This document shows positions 17,185 to 25,612 of a stretch of 42,470 nt of DNA, piece by piece (position 1 is the first letter of the stretch; each line of letters opens with the position of its first letter). The DNA is from Fluviicola sp. (GTDB lineage Bacteria; Bacteroidota; Bacteroidia; Flavobacteriales_D; Crocinitomicaceae). Below the pieces are notes generated by a model. The model saw nothing but the letters and a program-made list of their open reading frames with translations, did not search any database and was not told the origin of the DNA. The position numbers and the translations under genes were made by a program. The stretch spans positions 1 to 42,470 of the forward strand of contig JADLGD010000265.1 in the NCBI GenBank assembly GCA_020849495.1, given 5' to 3'.

Positions 17185-18407
17185 ACTTGTCGTTTAGCTC
17201 TGTAAATATACATCATAATGTAATGTCTTGCAATACAGAAAGTTAAACTAACACCTAACAAGCTGAACACGAGTGTCGAGGAGATACCGATCATCGGAGC
17301 TCCAAAAGCCATAAATCCTAATAAAAGATATCCAAGCAGTTGAAAAGACGTAAGTAGCCACTTCAAAAGCAGGATTTTATTCAAGTACAATGGTGCTTCG
17401 AACAACAAAAAGCTACACGACCAAATGATCATACTGGCAAAAAAAGTTGGAAAGGAAATACATGAAGCAATTAAAACGATGAAAATAAAGTAGGTGTTTC
17501 GCTGTAAAAAGGACGAGTTTTCATGGTGTTTCACCAAATTTTCATAAGCAAACAAGACCGTAATCAACAACAACAAAAGCGGAAAGTAATAGATCGTTGT
17601 TGGGTCCAAGTGCCAATTGTCCGGATAAGCTGTTCGAGCTAAATAAACACCCAAAACGATGAGAAATATTCCAACCAGTAATCGTAAGAAAGTGGTAAAA
17701 TGAAATCGAAGAATCTTATTGTTTTTAGCATGTCGGAGCAACAAGGTTAGTATCAACAGCACGTCGAGTGTAAACAACAAATAGATGGAAGATTGATCGT
17801 TGCTACTATAAGTTATGCCAATCGACGCGTTTAACATGCTTAAGAAATAAGGAATGGCTCCAGATAAAAACAAAACCGTGTAAATGGAAAAAGTGCCAAT
17901 AAGTGCTCTTAAAAAAGAAGCGGTTTTGATGTACACATAATTGAAGCTCGCAAAAATCAGCAAGACGATTTCAATGCGAATACCTAGCGTTGCACCTCTA
18001 CTCAAACTTGCTCCGCCTATGGTAAAATATGATTTTACAAAATCACTCGAGGATTGAATGGATAGATAGTTCATTTTGGATAATTTCCCTTGAGAAACGA
18101 TTAAATCGATGAGTGGAGCAGTGAGAGCAATGGAAAAACAACAGATTACCAGTTTCATGATTTTTTCCACTTTTTCCTTCGAAAACAAATGCAGTTGCAG
18201 CATGAAAGCTAATACGATGAATGCAAACCAAAGACTGATGTGCAAAGCATCTTCTAAACGAAACAAACGTTGATTGGCAAAGAACTCCAAACACAAACGG
18301 ATGGAAAGAATCGCCATGAATAAAAACAAATAGCGGTGAAGTGGGAGCGTATTTTGCTCCAAGCCCAAAGCCACACGTTTGAAAAAAGATTGAAATTGCT
18401 GAAACAT
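17181..18407 (-). CDS. polytopic inner-membrane protein of unknown function
   Basis: A 408-residue protein with about ten to twelve hydrophobic segments through its whole length. A loop with SLSRGATLGIRIEIVLL stands out as the most polar and probably most conserved part, and another short loop reads TAYPDNWHLDPTTIYYFP. I do not recognise the family. It could be a transporter, polymerase or membrane-bound transferase. It is the fourth gene of the UbiA operon: its start is 3 nt after the lipoprotein stop, and its TGA overlaps the ATG of the T9SS gene. Confidence 0.75.
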   Translation of the reverse strand: MFQQFQSFFKRVALGLEQNTLPLHRYLFLFMAILSIRLCLEFFANQRLFRLEDALHISLWFAFIVLAFMLQLHLFSKEKVEKIMKLVICCFSIALTAPLIDLIVSQGKLSKMNYLSIQSSSDFVKSYFTIGGASLSRGATLGIRIEIVLLIFASFNYVYIKTASFLRALIGTFSIYTVLFLSGAIPYFLSMLNASIGITYSSNDQSSIYLLFTLDVLLILTLLLRHAKNNKILRFHFTTFLRLLVGIFLIVLGVYLARTAYPDNWHLDPTTIYYFPLLLLLITVLFAYENLVKHHENSSFLQRNTYFIFIVLIASCISFPTFFASMIIWSCSFLLFEAPLYLNKILLLKWLLTSFQLLGYLLLGFMAFGAPMIGISSTLVFSLLGVSLTFCIARHYIMMYIYRAKRQV

Positions 18408-18410
18408 CGT

Positions 18411-19307
18411 TTACAAAATAGTTAATACTCCTTTTCCTACCAGCTGATTGTTCTGCAACAGCTCTACCGGATTGACTGAATAAGCATTTTTAGCTGTTTT
18501 TGGTGGAATGGTCCCAATGATTTGAAGGAGCTTAGTTTGATCCATTTGTTGCAAGCGAAATAATTCATTTGCATCATTTGTATTGCTTTGAGTGATGTTG
18601 CGAATCACACCATCGGATTTTAATAGCGTCAGTTGACTCCCAACTTCCCAAAAAACACTGTGTTTTTCACCAGTAAACAATTCAAAGTCTAACCAATAAA
18701 AGGCACAAGCGTTGTCCTGTTTTTTTGCCAACAAAGCTTCGATATCATTGATGGTACTTAAAAAAAGGGTTCCTTTTGTTTTTTGCTGAAACATTTGAAT
18801 ACTTGTTGCAAAAGCAGGAATGCTATAACTTTCAAAGGCTTTCGGTTCTACTTGAATAGGGAAGGGTTGCTTTTTTTCAAAATCCAATAAATAGGAAAAA
18901 GGTGTAGACCCAATCGGTTGACAAGGTGAAAACGCGAGTGATTTTCTGGATAAAGAGAAAGTAAAACAATTCAAGGTATCACTTGATGCAGGACTGATCA
19001 ATAGCGGAAAGCTTTGTTCATCAAAAACGGCGATTGAATCATTGTAGAAAACAGCTTTTTCTACTTTGTTAGGCGAAAAGGAGTAGGTATAGGCAATAGT
19101 GCTTTTCTTCTCAAGTTCTTGGTGAACATATAGCAAGGTTGAACTAGCGATGAAGTTGGTTGAATTGGAGTCTGCTAGTACCGTGATGATGGTCACATGA
19201 TCGCCTTTTTCAGAAAACAAGTTGTTCTCTAAACCGATGAAGCGATTTGCTGAACAAGCTGTAAGCAACAATCCAATGACCGAAAAAAGGATCCATTTAG
19301 TTTTCAT
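18411..19307 (-). CDS. lipoprotein of unknown function in the UbiA operon
   Basis: A 298-residue lipoprotein. The ATG at 19307 gives signal MKTKWILFSVIGLLLTAC (C18 acylated). It overlaps the end of the toroid gene by 11 nt, which supports translational coupling. The mature part is probably beta-rich, with no motif I recognise. Two Cys (about residues 110-130, in LNCFTFSL and SPCQPI) may form a disulfide. Its place in the operon suggests a periplasm-facing partner of the exported toroid protein or the membrane protein (inference). Confidence 0.75.
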   Translation of the reverse strand: MKTKWILFSVIGLLLTACSANRFIGLENNLFSEKGDHVTIITVLADSNSTNFIASSTLLYVHQELEKKSTIAYTYSFSPNKVEKAVFYNDSIAVFDEQSFPLLISPASSDTLNCFTFSLSRKSLAFSPCQPIGSTPFSYLLDFEKKQPFPIQVEPKAFESYSIPAFATSIQMFQQKTKGTLFLSTINDIEALLAKKQDNACAFYWLDFELFTGEKHSVFWEVGSQLTLLKSDGVIRNITQSNTNDANELFRLQQMDQTKLLQIIGTIPPKTAKNAYSVNPVELLQNNQLVGKGVLTIL

Positions 19308-20283
19308 CAGCAATTGCAATTTGAAGTGCTTGAATAGCTAATGCTGTTGCTGCGATGTATTCGCGTTTTTTATAACGTTCATTGGGGATGGGGAAAAATC
19401 CTCCTTCCCAAGCACCGTTTGAAAGTTGTTGATTTAATAGGTATTGAATCCCTTTTTTGAAAGCGTTTTTCAACTTGGGGTCACTGGATTTTGCAATGGC
19501 TAAAAGCATCATTGCGGTTTGTAAACTTGCAGCAACATGGTGTTTGGATGGATCATCAACAGCATACCAACTTCCATCTTCCTGTTGGGTTGAGAGAATG
19601 AAAGTGTTTGCTTTATTGTATGCATCCTTGCATTTTTGCTGGCCGTCCAACAACGGATAAATTTGCCACAAAGCATAAGCAGGAGTATTGTAGTATTCCC
19701 AGGTTTTCCCCCAAGAACCATCCGTTTGTTGTTTGCTCAATAGAAAGTCAATGGCTGTACTTTGAAGGCTTTCTTCCAGGTTGAATGCTTTGATTAAGTT
19801 TACCACAAAACCAGTAGCAGAGGGAAAGTTGATTTCAGTAGAAACATCGGGATTACCAACCAACCAGGATCCATCTGCTTGTTGCAAGGAACGGATTTTT
19901 TTCAATCGATTGGAGTCAATTGGAATGCCGTTTTGGTGAAGCAATGAAAAATACAAAGCGCTGGTTTCAATGCAATAACTAGTTGTACATTGACTATTGT
20001 GACAAATCAAACCGTCACTGTTTTCATTCAGTTTCAGCCAATCGATTCCTTTTTGAATGGCGAAAGAATGGGTTGTTTTATCGAGCGCTTGACAGACCAG
20101 AATGGTTTCCCAAACATTGAACAAGGCATTCGTTGAATCTTGAAATGCACCAGTTGATGATTGGTGGGAAATTAAAAAGTTTTGCCCTTTTGAAAGTGCA
20201 TTTTGCAAATCCGTTTTCGTTTGCCCCCAAGCAGATGGAAGCAAAAAAAAGAACAGCATCACGAAAAGCAGTTTCAAATACAT
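19297..20283 (-). CDS. exported squalene-cyclase/prenyltransferase-repeat (alpha/alpha toroid) protein
   Basis: A 328-residue protein. ATG 20283 is chosen because it lies 4 nt after the UbiA stop and begins a signal peptide ending at SAWGQ (residue 21). Six toroid repeats are visible, with QW-type motifs at Q41-F47, about N86-L92, QQADGSW (134-140), QQTDGSW (185-191), QQEDGSW (233-239) and QQLSNGAW (285-292). This is the (alpha/alpha) barrel of squalene-hopene cyclases and protein prenyltransferase beta subunits. The class II cyclase DxDD motif is absent; the region where I would expect it reads STEINFPSATGF. A C94-x4-C99-x4-C104 cluster is unusual. Probable location is periplasm or beyond. 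A terpenoid-binding or modifying role is inference from the fold and the UbiA neighbour. Confidence 0.85.
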   Translation of the reverse strand: MYLKLLFVMLFFFLLPSAWGQTKTDLQNALSKGQNFLISHQSSTGAFQDSTNALFNVWETILVCQALDKTTHSFAIQKGIDWLKLNENSDGLICHNSQCTTSYCIETSALYFSLLHQNGIPIDSNRLKKIRSLQQADGSWLVGNPDVSTEINFPSATGFVVNLIKAFNLEESLQSTAIDFLLSKQQTDGSWGKTWEYYNTPAYALWQIYPLLDGQQKCKDAYNKANTFILSTQQEDGSWYAVDDPSKHHVAASLQTAMMLLAIAKSSDPKLKNAFKKGIQYLLNQQLSNGAWEGGFFPIPNERYKKREYIAATALAIQALQIAIADEN

Positions 20284-20287
20284 TTCA

Positions 20288-21208
20288 TTAATATTGAATG
20301 TGTTGGTCAATCAAAACTAAAACAATTAATCCAATGAAAAGCGAATTATGGAGGATAAAAAGTGGTTTTTCTAAATAGGGTTTCTTGTGTAATAAAAACA
20401 AATGCAATAGCGCTGTGAAACCGATTACTACCCGAATGAAAAGGGAATCAAAATACCAGCCCACACTGAGGTACATCTCGACGGCAAACACACTCAAAAC
20501 CCATAAAAAACGCGTTTTTCCGATTAAAACTGGAAGTGTTTTTATTCCGGCAGCTTTGTCTCCTTCGTAATCTTTTAGATCGACAAAATTGGCCATTAAG
20601 GAAATGGGTACTAACAAGAAGTACAACCAAAATTGAGGGAAATCAGCAAAATGTGGATGAAGGGTTAAAAATCCACTCAAAACAGCAATCAACGTGTTGG
20701 CTCCTATGATTCCTTTTGCAAGAAACACAAAGCGTTTCAATTTAAATGGTTTGCACGAATAGAGGTAATACAACAAAGACAAACCCGTTATTCCAATAAA
20801 ATGAACCGAACTTGTCAACCCAGCAACGATCAATGCCATGATTTGTGCTGCAATGCCGATCTTCATGTAAGCTGTTTGTGAAATGACATGCTTTACCAAA
20901 GGTCTATTTTGATTACTGATACGATCTATTTCAAGGTCTTCAATGTTGTTGGTAATGATTGCAAAAACAGCGGCATAAGTCAGTGCGATAAAAAACAAAA
21001 GAGATGTCCAAAGCAACGAACTGGTCCATAATTGTTCCATCGATTCAAATGCGAAAGCAATGGAAATACCCAAACAATAAACGATGAAATAATGTAGAAT
21101 CCGACCGATTCGTATATCTGTAAGAATGATTTTAAACCAGCTTGGTTTAAGTACCCCAAACAAACAGGCAGGCAAACAAGCAAAAATCAATACAAAGATG
21201 TAATACAA
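20288..21208 (-). CDS. UbiA-family prenyltransferase
   Basis: A 306-residue protein with about nine membrane helices. Both Asp-rich, Mg/diphosphate-binding motifs are intact: NNIEDLEID...RP (N87/N88, D91, D95, R102-P103) and DLKDYEGD (D210, D213, D217) followed by IKTLPVLIG. UbiA enzymes transfer an isoprenoid chain from its diphosphate to an aromatic, sugar or lipid acceptor in the inner membrane; a few act as terpene cyclases. The acceptor cannot be read. There is no in-frame ATG before the first helix. TTG at 21208 is the best start, and an in-frame TGA at 21242-21244 limits extension. It is the first gene of the five-gene operon. Confidence 0.9.
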   Translation of the reverse strand: MYYIFVLIFACLPACLFGVLKPSWFKIILTDIRIGRILHYFIVYCLGISIAFAFESMEQLWTSSLLWTSLLFFIALTYAAVFAIITNNIEDLEIDRISNQNRPLVKHVISQTAYMKIGIAAQIMALIVAGLTSSVHFIGITGLSLLYYLYSCKPFKLKRFVFLAKGIIGANTLIAVLSGFLTLHPHFADFPQFWLYFLLVPISLMANFVDLKDYEGDKAAGIKTLPVLIGKTRFLWVLSVFAVEMYLSVGWYFDSLFIRVVIGFTALLHLFLLHKKPYLEKPLFILHNSLFIGLIVLVLIDQHIQY

Positions 21209-21229
21209 AGCAGTTTTGTTTTTAGTGCG

Positions 21230-21246
21230 ACTGAATTTTATTCAGT
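21230..21246. repeat. perfect inverted repeat upstream of the UbiA gene
   Basis: ACTGAAT-TTT-ATTCAGT: a 7-bp perfect stem with a 3-nt centre, 21 nt upstream of the TTG start. It has no T tail on either strand, so an operator or leader hairpin is more likely than a terminator. Confidence 0.4.
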
Positions 21247-21306
21247 GAAGCGTTGCCTCTAAGTTAAGGTTTGTAGATGAAAACCGATCGAATATAGAGG
21301 AGGGAT

Positions 21307-23082
21307 TTATTTTAAACCAAATTGCTGAAGGTTATCGATACCAAGTTGATTGTAAATTTTCGTGTTCCATTCTTCCATTGCTTTTAGGTTCAATCCTCGA
21401 TCTACCGACTTTAAAAATTGATCCTGTTCTTTTTCAGCGATAGCTAAGAATGCTTCATAGGTGCTTTGTACATTTTCTGGATCACTTTTGATGACTTGTT
21501 CCAATTGTTGTTGAAGCGAACGTCTCTGCAATTCACAAAAGTCAAAAAACAAGTTGATGAAACAATTGGTTGTCAAATCGATGGGTAGATAATAATACGT
21601 TTTGTAAGGATCAAAAACGACATCTGTTAAAACATGAATGGAATCGTTGTATCGATTGATATCCACAAATAATTGCACTTCTAGATGATATCGGTCTGCA
21701 ATGACAGTGTTAGCATTCATTTCAACGGTACTATCTGGCAACATTTCTTTTAAGAGAATCCTGTTTTTTGACCAATGGATGTAAGGCAATCCAAAAAATC
21801 CTTTGTTTCGAATCAGGTTTTTATCGTGCAAGGTGTCACTTAAAATCGATTTAAAATAAGCTTGATTTGAAACGCTTGCACGATGTTTAAAATAATAGTC
21901 GTTTTCTTCTACTTGTTGGTTCAATCGCAATTCGTTTGCATTCTCCCAAAAGAACCGATTGTAGGGAAAGGCATTCAATTTCATGTAATCCGATTGATTG
22001 TCATCGAATTGAAAAGAAGGAATAGTGAATTGTTGATCGTAATCATAAGCAACAATGACGGCCTTTGTTTGTATGGGATAGTGGCGTTGATAGTCTTTTC
22101 CTAATCTACTGTAATAATCCAATTCATAAGTGAAATCTGTTTCTTGAAAAAAACTGGATCTTCCGTCTTCTTTAAAGGTCTTTGTGATGGATAAGTTAAT
22201 GGGACCAATGGAATCGTATTCTAAGAACATGGGTCGGAATGGATGTACCAAACATTGTTGACAATTCATGGTGATTTTTTGCAAGGTACTTTTAGTCAGA
22301 TTCAGCCAAATTTTACCAGAAAAGTTGCCTTTTGCTGCTACATAGGGAAAATACTTCAACAGGTAGATAGAGTCTCCTGCTTCGTTGATGTACTTACTTT
22401 CAATGCTTAAATCAAAATGTTGCTTCGCTGTTTTTTTCTTGACGGAAAGTGGTGTTTCTGGAAACAATGCGGATTGTTCGAATAAACGCAAATTCGCAAT
22501 CGCCTTGACGCCATTTACAGAACTGAAATAGCGATCATCTGGCGTACTCAAACCAAATCTACCTGCTTTCAACATTATTTCATCCATATCTGTACCCTTC
22601 ATTTTCAAATTGTAATAGCCTTCAATCAATTCAACTTGCGAAGTGTCTCGGAATGTTCTCAAATAATAGTATGCTTTGGCGGTTCGATGATCATTTCCCA
22701 GTTGTTTGGAAACTTTGTGAAGGAGTTCAAATAGGTAAGTTTGGTCTTTGGGTTGAATCGTTATTTCTTCTATTTCTTGTGACAAAGGTTCTAGATATAC
22801 GGTCAATAAATCAGCACTTTTTACCGCAACAAAAGCTACCGTTTTGTATTCAATGGAAGTTATACGAATTGAATCATTTGCTCCTTCTAAAGGAAGTTTA
22901 AAGAACCCGTTTTCATCACTGATGGTTCCTCTTTTTAGTGTTAGGTTATCAATGGTAACGTAACCAACCGCTTCGTTCGTTCGCACGTTGATTATTTGAC
23001 CCTTGAGTTCATTTGTAGTTGCTTGCTGTCCCCAAGAAATTGAAAACAAGCAGCACATGCAACAAATAAAACACCATTTCAT
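21307..23082 (-). CDS. secreted CarboxypepD_reg-like domain protein
   Basis: A 591-residue protein with a Cys-rich signal peptide (MKWCFICCMCCLFSISWGQ). The CarboxypepD_reg-like beta-sandwich is at about 26-100 (LKGQIINVRTNEAVGYVTI, GTISDENGFFKLPL). It is followed by a long beta/alpha region reminiscent of the N-terminal part of DUF5686-type proteins, but without an obvious C-terminal barrel. The end (about 520-591) is helical and charged. It is exported, probably to the periplasm or outer membrane. The enzymatic role is unknown. It lies 98 nt upstream of the UbiA gene and 77 nt downstream of the next beta-barrel gene on the same strand. Confidence 0.75.
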   Translation of the reverse strand: MKWCFICCMCCLFSISWGQQATTNELKGQIINVRTNEAVGYVTIDNLTLKRGTISDENGFFKLPLEGANDSIRITSIEYKTVAFVAVKSADLLTVYLEPLSQEIEEITIQPKDQTYLFELLHKVSKQLGNDHRTAKAYYYLRTFRDTSQVELIEGYYNLKMKGTDMDEIMLKAGRFGLSTPDDRYFSSVNGVKAIANLRLFEQSALFPETPLSVKKKTAKQHFDLSIESKYINEAGDSIYLLKYFPYVAAKGNFSGKIWLNLTKSTLQKITMNCQQCLVHPFRPMFLEYDSIGPINLSITKTFKEDGRSSFFQETDFTYELDYYSRLGKDYQRHYPIQTKAVIVAYDYDQQFTIPSFQFDDNQSDYMKLNAFPYNRFFWENANELRLNQQVEENDYYFKHRASVSNQAYFKSILSDTLHDKNLIRNKGFFGLPYIHWSKNRILLKEMLPDSTVEMNANTVIADRYHLEVQLFVDINRYNDSIHVLTDVVFDPYKTYYYLPIDLTTNCFINLFFDFCELQRRSLQQQLEQVIKSDPENVQSTYEAFLAIAEKEQDQFLKSVDRGLNLKAMEEWNTKIYNQLGIDNLQQFGLK

Positions 23083-23159
23083 CGTTTATTTCCTATCGTT
23101 ATCATTTCATGTGAAGATACGAAAGTTGATCAAATAATTGAAGTGGTAGACTTTAAGTA

Positions 23160-25517
23160 TTATTTTCCCAAACGATTTGCTTCACCTGTAGCATTTGTGC
23201 CGTGCTCATTTACTTGTAAGTTTTTGTTGCCTAACTTGTAAAGCAGAGAAAACATAAAGGATTGCGAATAGATGTTGTAGTTTTCAGTAATCTTGGTACC
23301 GTTACTGAAGGTTGTTTGCGCCTTGTTATACCAACGGAAGGGATCAAATGTAGAAGCGGTTAACACCAGTCGATTGTTTAAAAACGTTTTTTTGATTTCG
23401 ATCGATAAACGAGGTGGAACTTTATGTCTCGAGATTTGCTCGTAATACGGCGATATTAAACTCAACGATGCGTTGGCAATAAACGTTTTCTTTTTATCAA
23501 ACACGTAGCTATAATCCAAGTAAGCATCGGCAGTAAGATATTGTAGATTTTGAGGGGAAATGGTACTTACAACGGTTCGGTAGTCGTAACGAATGGAACC
23601 TCCAAATTTTAGAGTTGTTCTTCTTTTAATCGCTCTTAAAAAAGAAGCGTAAATGCCAATATCTTTACTGTCAAACAAGTTTGCGAAGGTCGTTACCTGC
23701 TGTTGTGTAGCGTTGTCGTAAACTGTAACATTGGTGAAACAGTTTTTCATGTAGCCTAAATTCATCCCCAACTGTAATTGCCGAATGTTGGTTGATACGT
23801 TAATCATGTGAAAAACTACGGGATTCAATAATGGATTTCCTACTTGGTAACTGTAAAGCGAAGTGGCATAGCGAAACGGATTCAAATTGTAATACTCTGG
23901 ACGTATAAACATTCTGCCATAAAAGAAATTCCACGATCTGTTTTCGTTTACTTCAACCATCGCAAACACTTTCGGTGCTAATTGAAAATAGGATCTAGAA
24001 ATAGTGGTGTCAATAGTTGGTGACGTTCCTTTGATGTGAGTGTTTTCTCCTCGTAAACCCAATTGAAAGGTCCATTTTTTGTGTTTCCATTCCATACTCA
24101 CATAAGCTGCCTGTATGTGTTCTTGATACTGAAAGGCGTTGCTTTTTGTAGTGTCTAAAACTGTGTTAGAATAAACGGATAAATCATTTGAATTTTCTGT
24201 GTAGGAATAGCGGACACCACAAGTGTAGTTCACTTTTTTAGTTGGATGAATGTAATCGATACCTCCAGAAATGAATTGTGCTTTGGTTCCTATTTCGTTG
24301 TTGGATTGCACAGACGAATCTGAAGAATTGACTTGTTGGTAAGTTCTAAAATCGATTCCTCTTGTTTTTGACGCAGAAGTGTAATCCATGTTCACGTCTA
24401 TTTTTCGACCTAGAGAATCAAATGTTTTGGCTAAGTTCATATTCACTGCTGAATTCAATCCTTTATTCGAACCCAAGGAGTTGTTTGCAAGGGATTGAAG
24501 ATACGTTCCGCTAGCGTTTGTGTTGTTGATGTAACTGCTGTTTTGTTCGGAACTACGAGAAGGTTCTATTTGTGCCAGAATACCTATTTCTGTATTGGAT
24601 GAAATGGCATAGTTCATTCCAAGAGTGCCGCTACCGTGAACATAGGTGGACTTTCCTTGCACACTTTCTCCCCATGTTAAGGTGTCGTAGTAAATGCTTT
24701 TGTTACCGGTTTGTTTGGAAATAAATTGTCCGGCATTCAAAGTACTGTACAAACTGAATTTTCCAGACCGATAGGAATAACTGCCGTTCACATCACCTGA
24801 AGTATAAAATTGTTGTGTGATGCTTCCTCCAATGTTTCCTTTACTGTACCGACTTTTGGATCCTACAATCAATTTAATGTTGATCAAACCACCCGAAACC
24901 GTTGCGGCATATTTAATCGGAGCAATGGGTATGATTTCAATGTATTGAATGTCTTCCGTTGGTATGGAACGCAAAAAGGAAATCAATGCACCGCCGTTGA
25001 GGTAAATCAATTTGTCATTGATCATCGCTTGAACGGGAGTTCCGTTGGCCAATTCAATGGATTCACCTTTGATAAAAACACCCGGAGCAAATGCAATCAC
25101 ATCGGAAGCGTCTCCTCCAATTAAAGCAGGAATACTCTCAGGATAAAAAAGGGTGCGGTCTATTTTGCGAACAAGTGTTTTTTGTTGACTTACAATGACA
25201 ATATCATCCAGCTCTTCTTCGTTTTTTAAAGCTAGTTGAAAAACACTTTTTCCAGAGACGTTCAATGTTGTATCAAAATGAGTAAAAGGAACTTTAACAT
25301 TCAATTGATACATTCCACTTTGAATATTTTCAAAAACGTAGTTGCCCAAGCTGTCAGTAAGTGCTGTTTTTAAACCTAAAGAATCTTGTAAAAGAGTCAG
25401 TTTGCAATACGAAAAAGGCTCACCGTTCAACGTAGTGATTTTTATTGAAAGGCTACTTTGCGTAAAACTTAAAAATGAAAAAAGCAAAAACACTCCTAAA
25501 GTGGAAAGTTGATTCAT
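23160..25517 (-). CDS. TonB-receptor-like outer-membrane beta-barrel (OMP_b-brl_3 type)
   Basis: A 785-residue protein. The ATG at 25517 begins the signal peptide MNQLSTLGVFLLFSFLSFTQ. A CarboxypepD_reg-like domain follows at about 22-100 (LNGEPFSYCKLTLL, SGMYQLNVKV). A plug-like segment is at about 110-215 (ALIGGDASDVIAFAPGVFIKG, QAMINDKLIYLNGG, DIQYIEIIPIAPIKYAATVSGGLINI), then a long barrel. This is the Bacteroidota outer-membrane beta-barrel family related to TonB receptors. The C-terminus extends past the last strand (LLYKLGNKNLQVNEHGTNATG). The ligand is unknown. A bidirectional hairpin separates it from aspS upstream, so it likely has its own promoter. Confidence 0.85.
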   Translation of the reverse strand: MNQLSTLGVFLLFSFLSFTQSSLSIKITTLNGEPFSYCKLTLLQDSLGLKTALTDSLGNYVFENIQSGMYQLNVKVPFTHFDTTLNVSGKSVFQLALKNEEELDDIVIVSQQKTLVRKIDRTLFYPESIPALIGGDASDVIAFAPGVFIKGESIELANGTPVQAMINDKLIYLNGGALISFLRSIPTEDIQYIEIIPIAPIKYAATVSGGLINIKLIVGSKSRYSKGNIGGSITQQFYTSGDVNGSYSYRSGKFSLYSTLNAGQFISKQTGNKSIYYDTLTWGESVQGKSTYVHGSGTLGMNYAISSNTEIGILAQIEPSRSSEQNSSYINNTNASGTYLQSLANNSLGSNKGLNSAVNMNLAKTFDSLGRKIDVNMDYTSASKTRGIDFRTYQQVNSSDSSVQSNNEIGTKAQFISGGIDYIHPTKKVNYTCGVRYSYTENSNDLSVYSNTVLDTTKSNAFQYQEHIQAAYVSMEWKHKKWTFQLGLRGENTHIKGTSPTIDTTISRSYFQLAPKVFAMVEVNENRSWNFFYGRMFIRPEYYNLNPFRYATSLYSYQVGNPLLNPVVFHMINVSTNIRQLQLGMNLGYMKNCFTNVTVYDNATQQQVTTFANLFDSKDIGIYASFLRAIKRRTTLKFGGSIRYDYRTVVSTISPQNLQYLTADAYLDYSYVFDKKKTFIANASLSLISPYYEQISRHKVPPRLSIEIKKTFLNNRLVLTASTFDPFRWYNKAQTTFSNGTKITENYNIYSQSFMFSLLYKLGNKNLQVNEHGTNATGEANRLGK

Positions 25518-25563
25518 AAGTAAGGATGTGGTCAAAGAAACGATTTTTTTAATTGTCGGTTAC

Positions 25564-25597
25564 AAAAAAGGGGCGTAATACTTTACGCCCCTTTTTT
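25564..25597 (-). terminator. rho-independent terminator of aspS
   Basis: GGGGCGTAA (25570-25578) pairs with TTACGCCCC (25583-25591) around a 4-nt loop, with A6 on one side and T6 on the other. It lies 15 nt after the aspS stop and could work in both directions. Confidence 0.85.
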
Positions 25598-25612
25598 CTT
25601 TATGTTGTTATG

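Noticed and set aside
19297..20283. Squalene-hopene cyclase
   Set aside because: Half the usual length, signal peptide, and no DxDD motif; only the repeat fold is shared.
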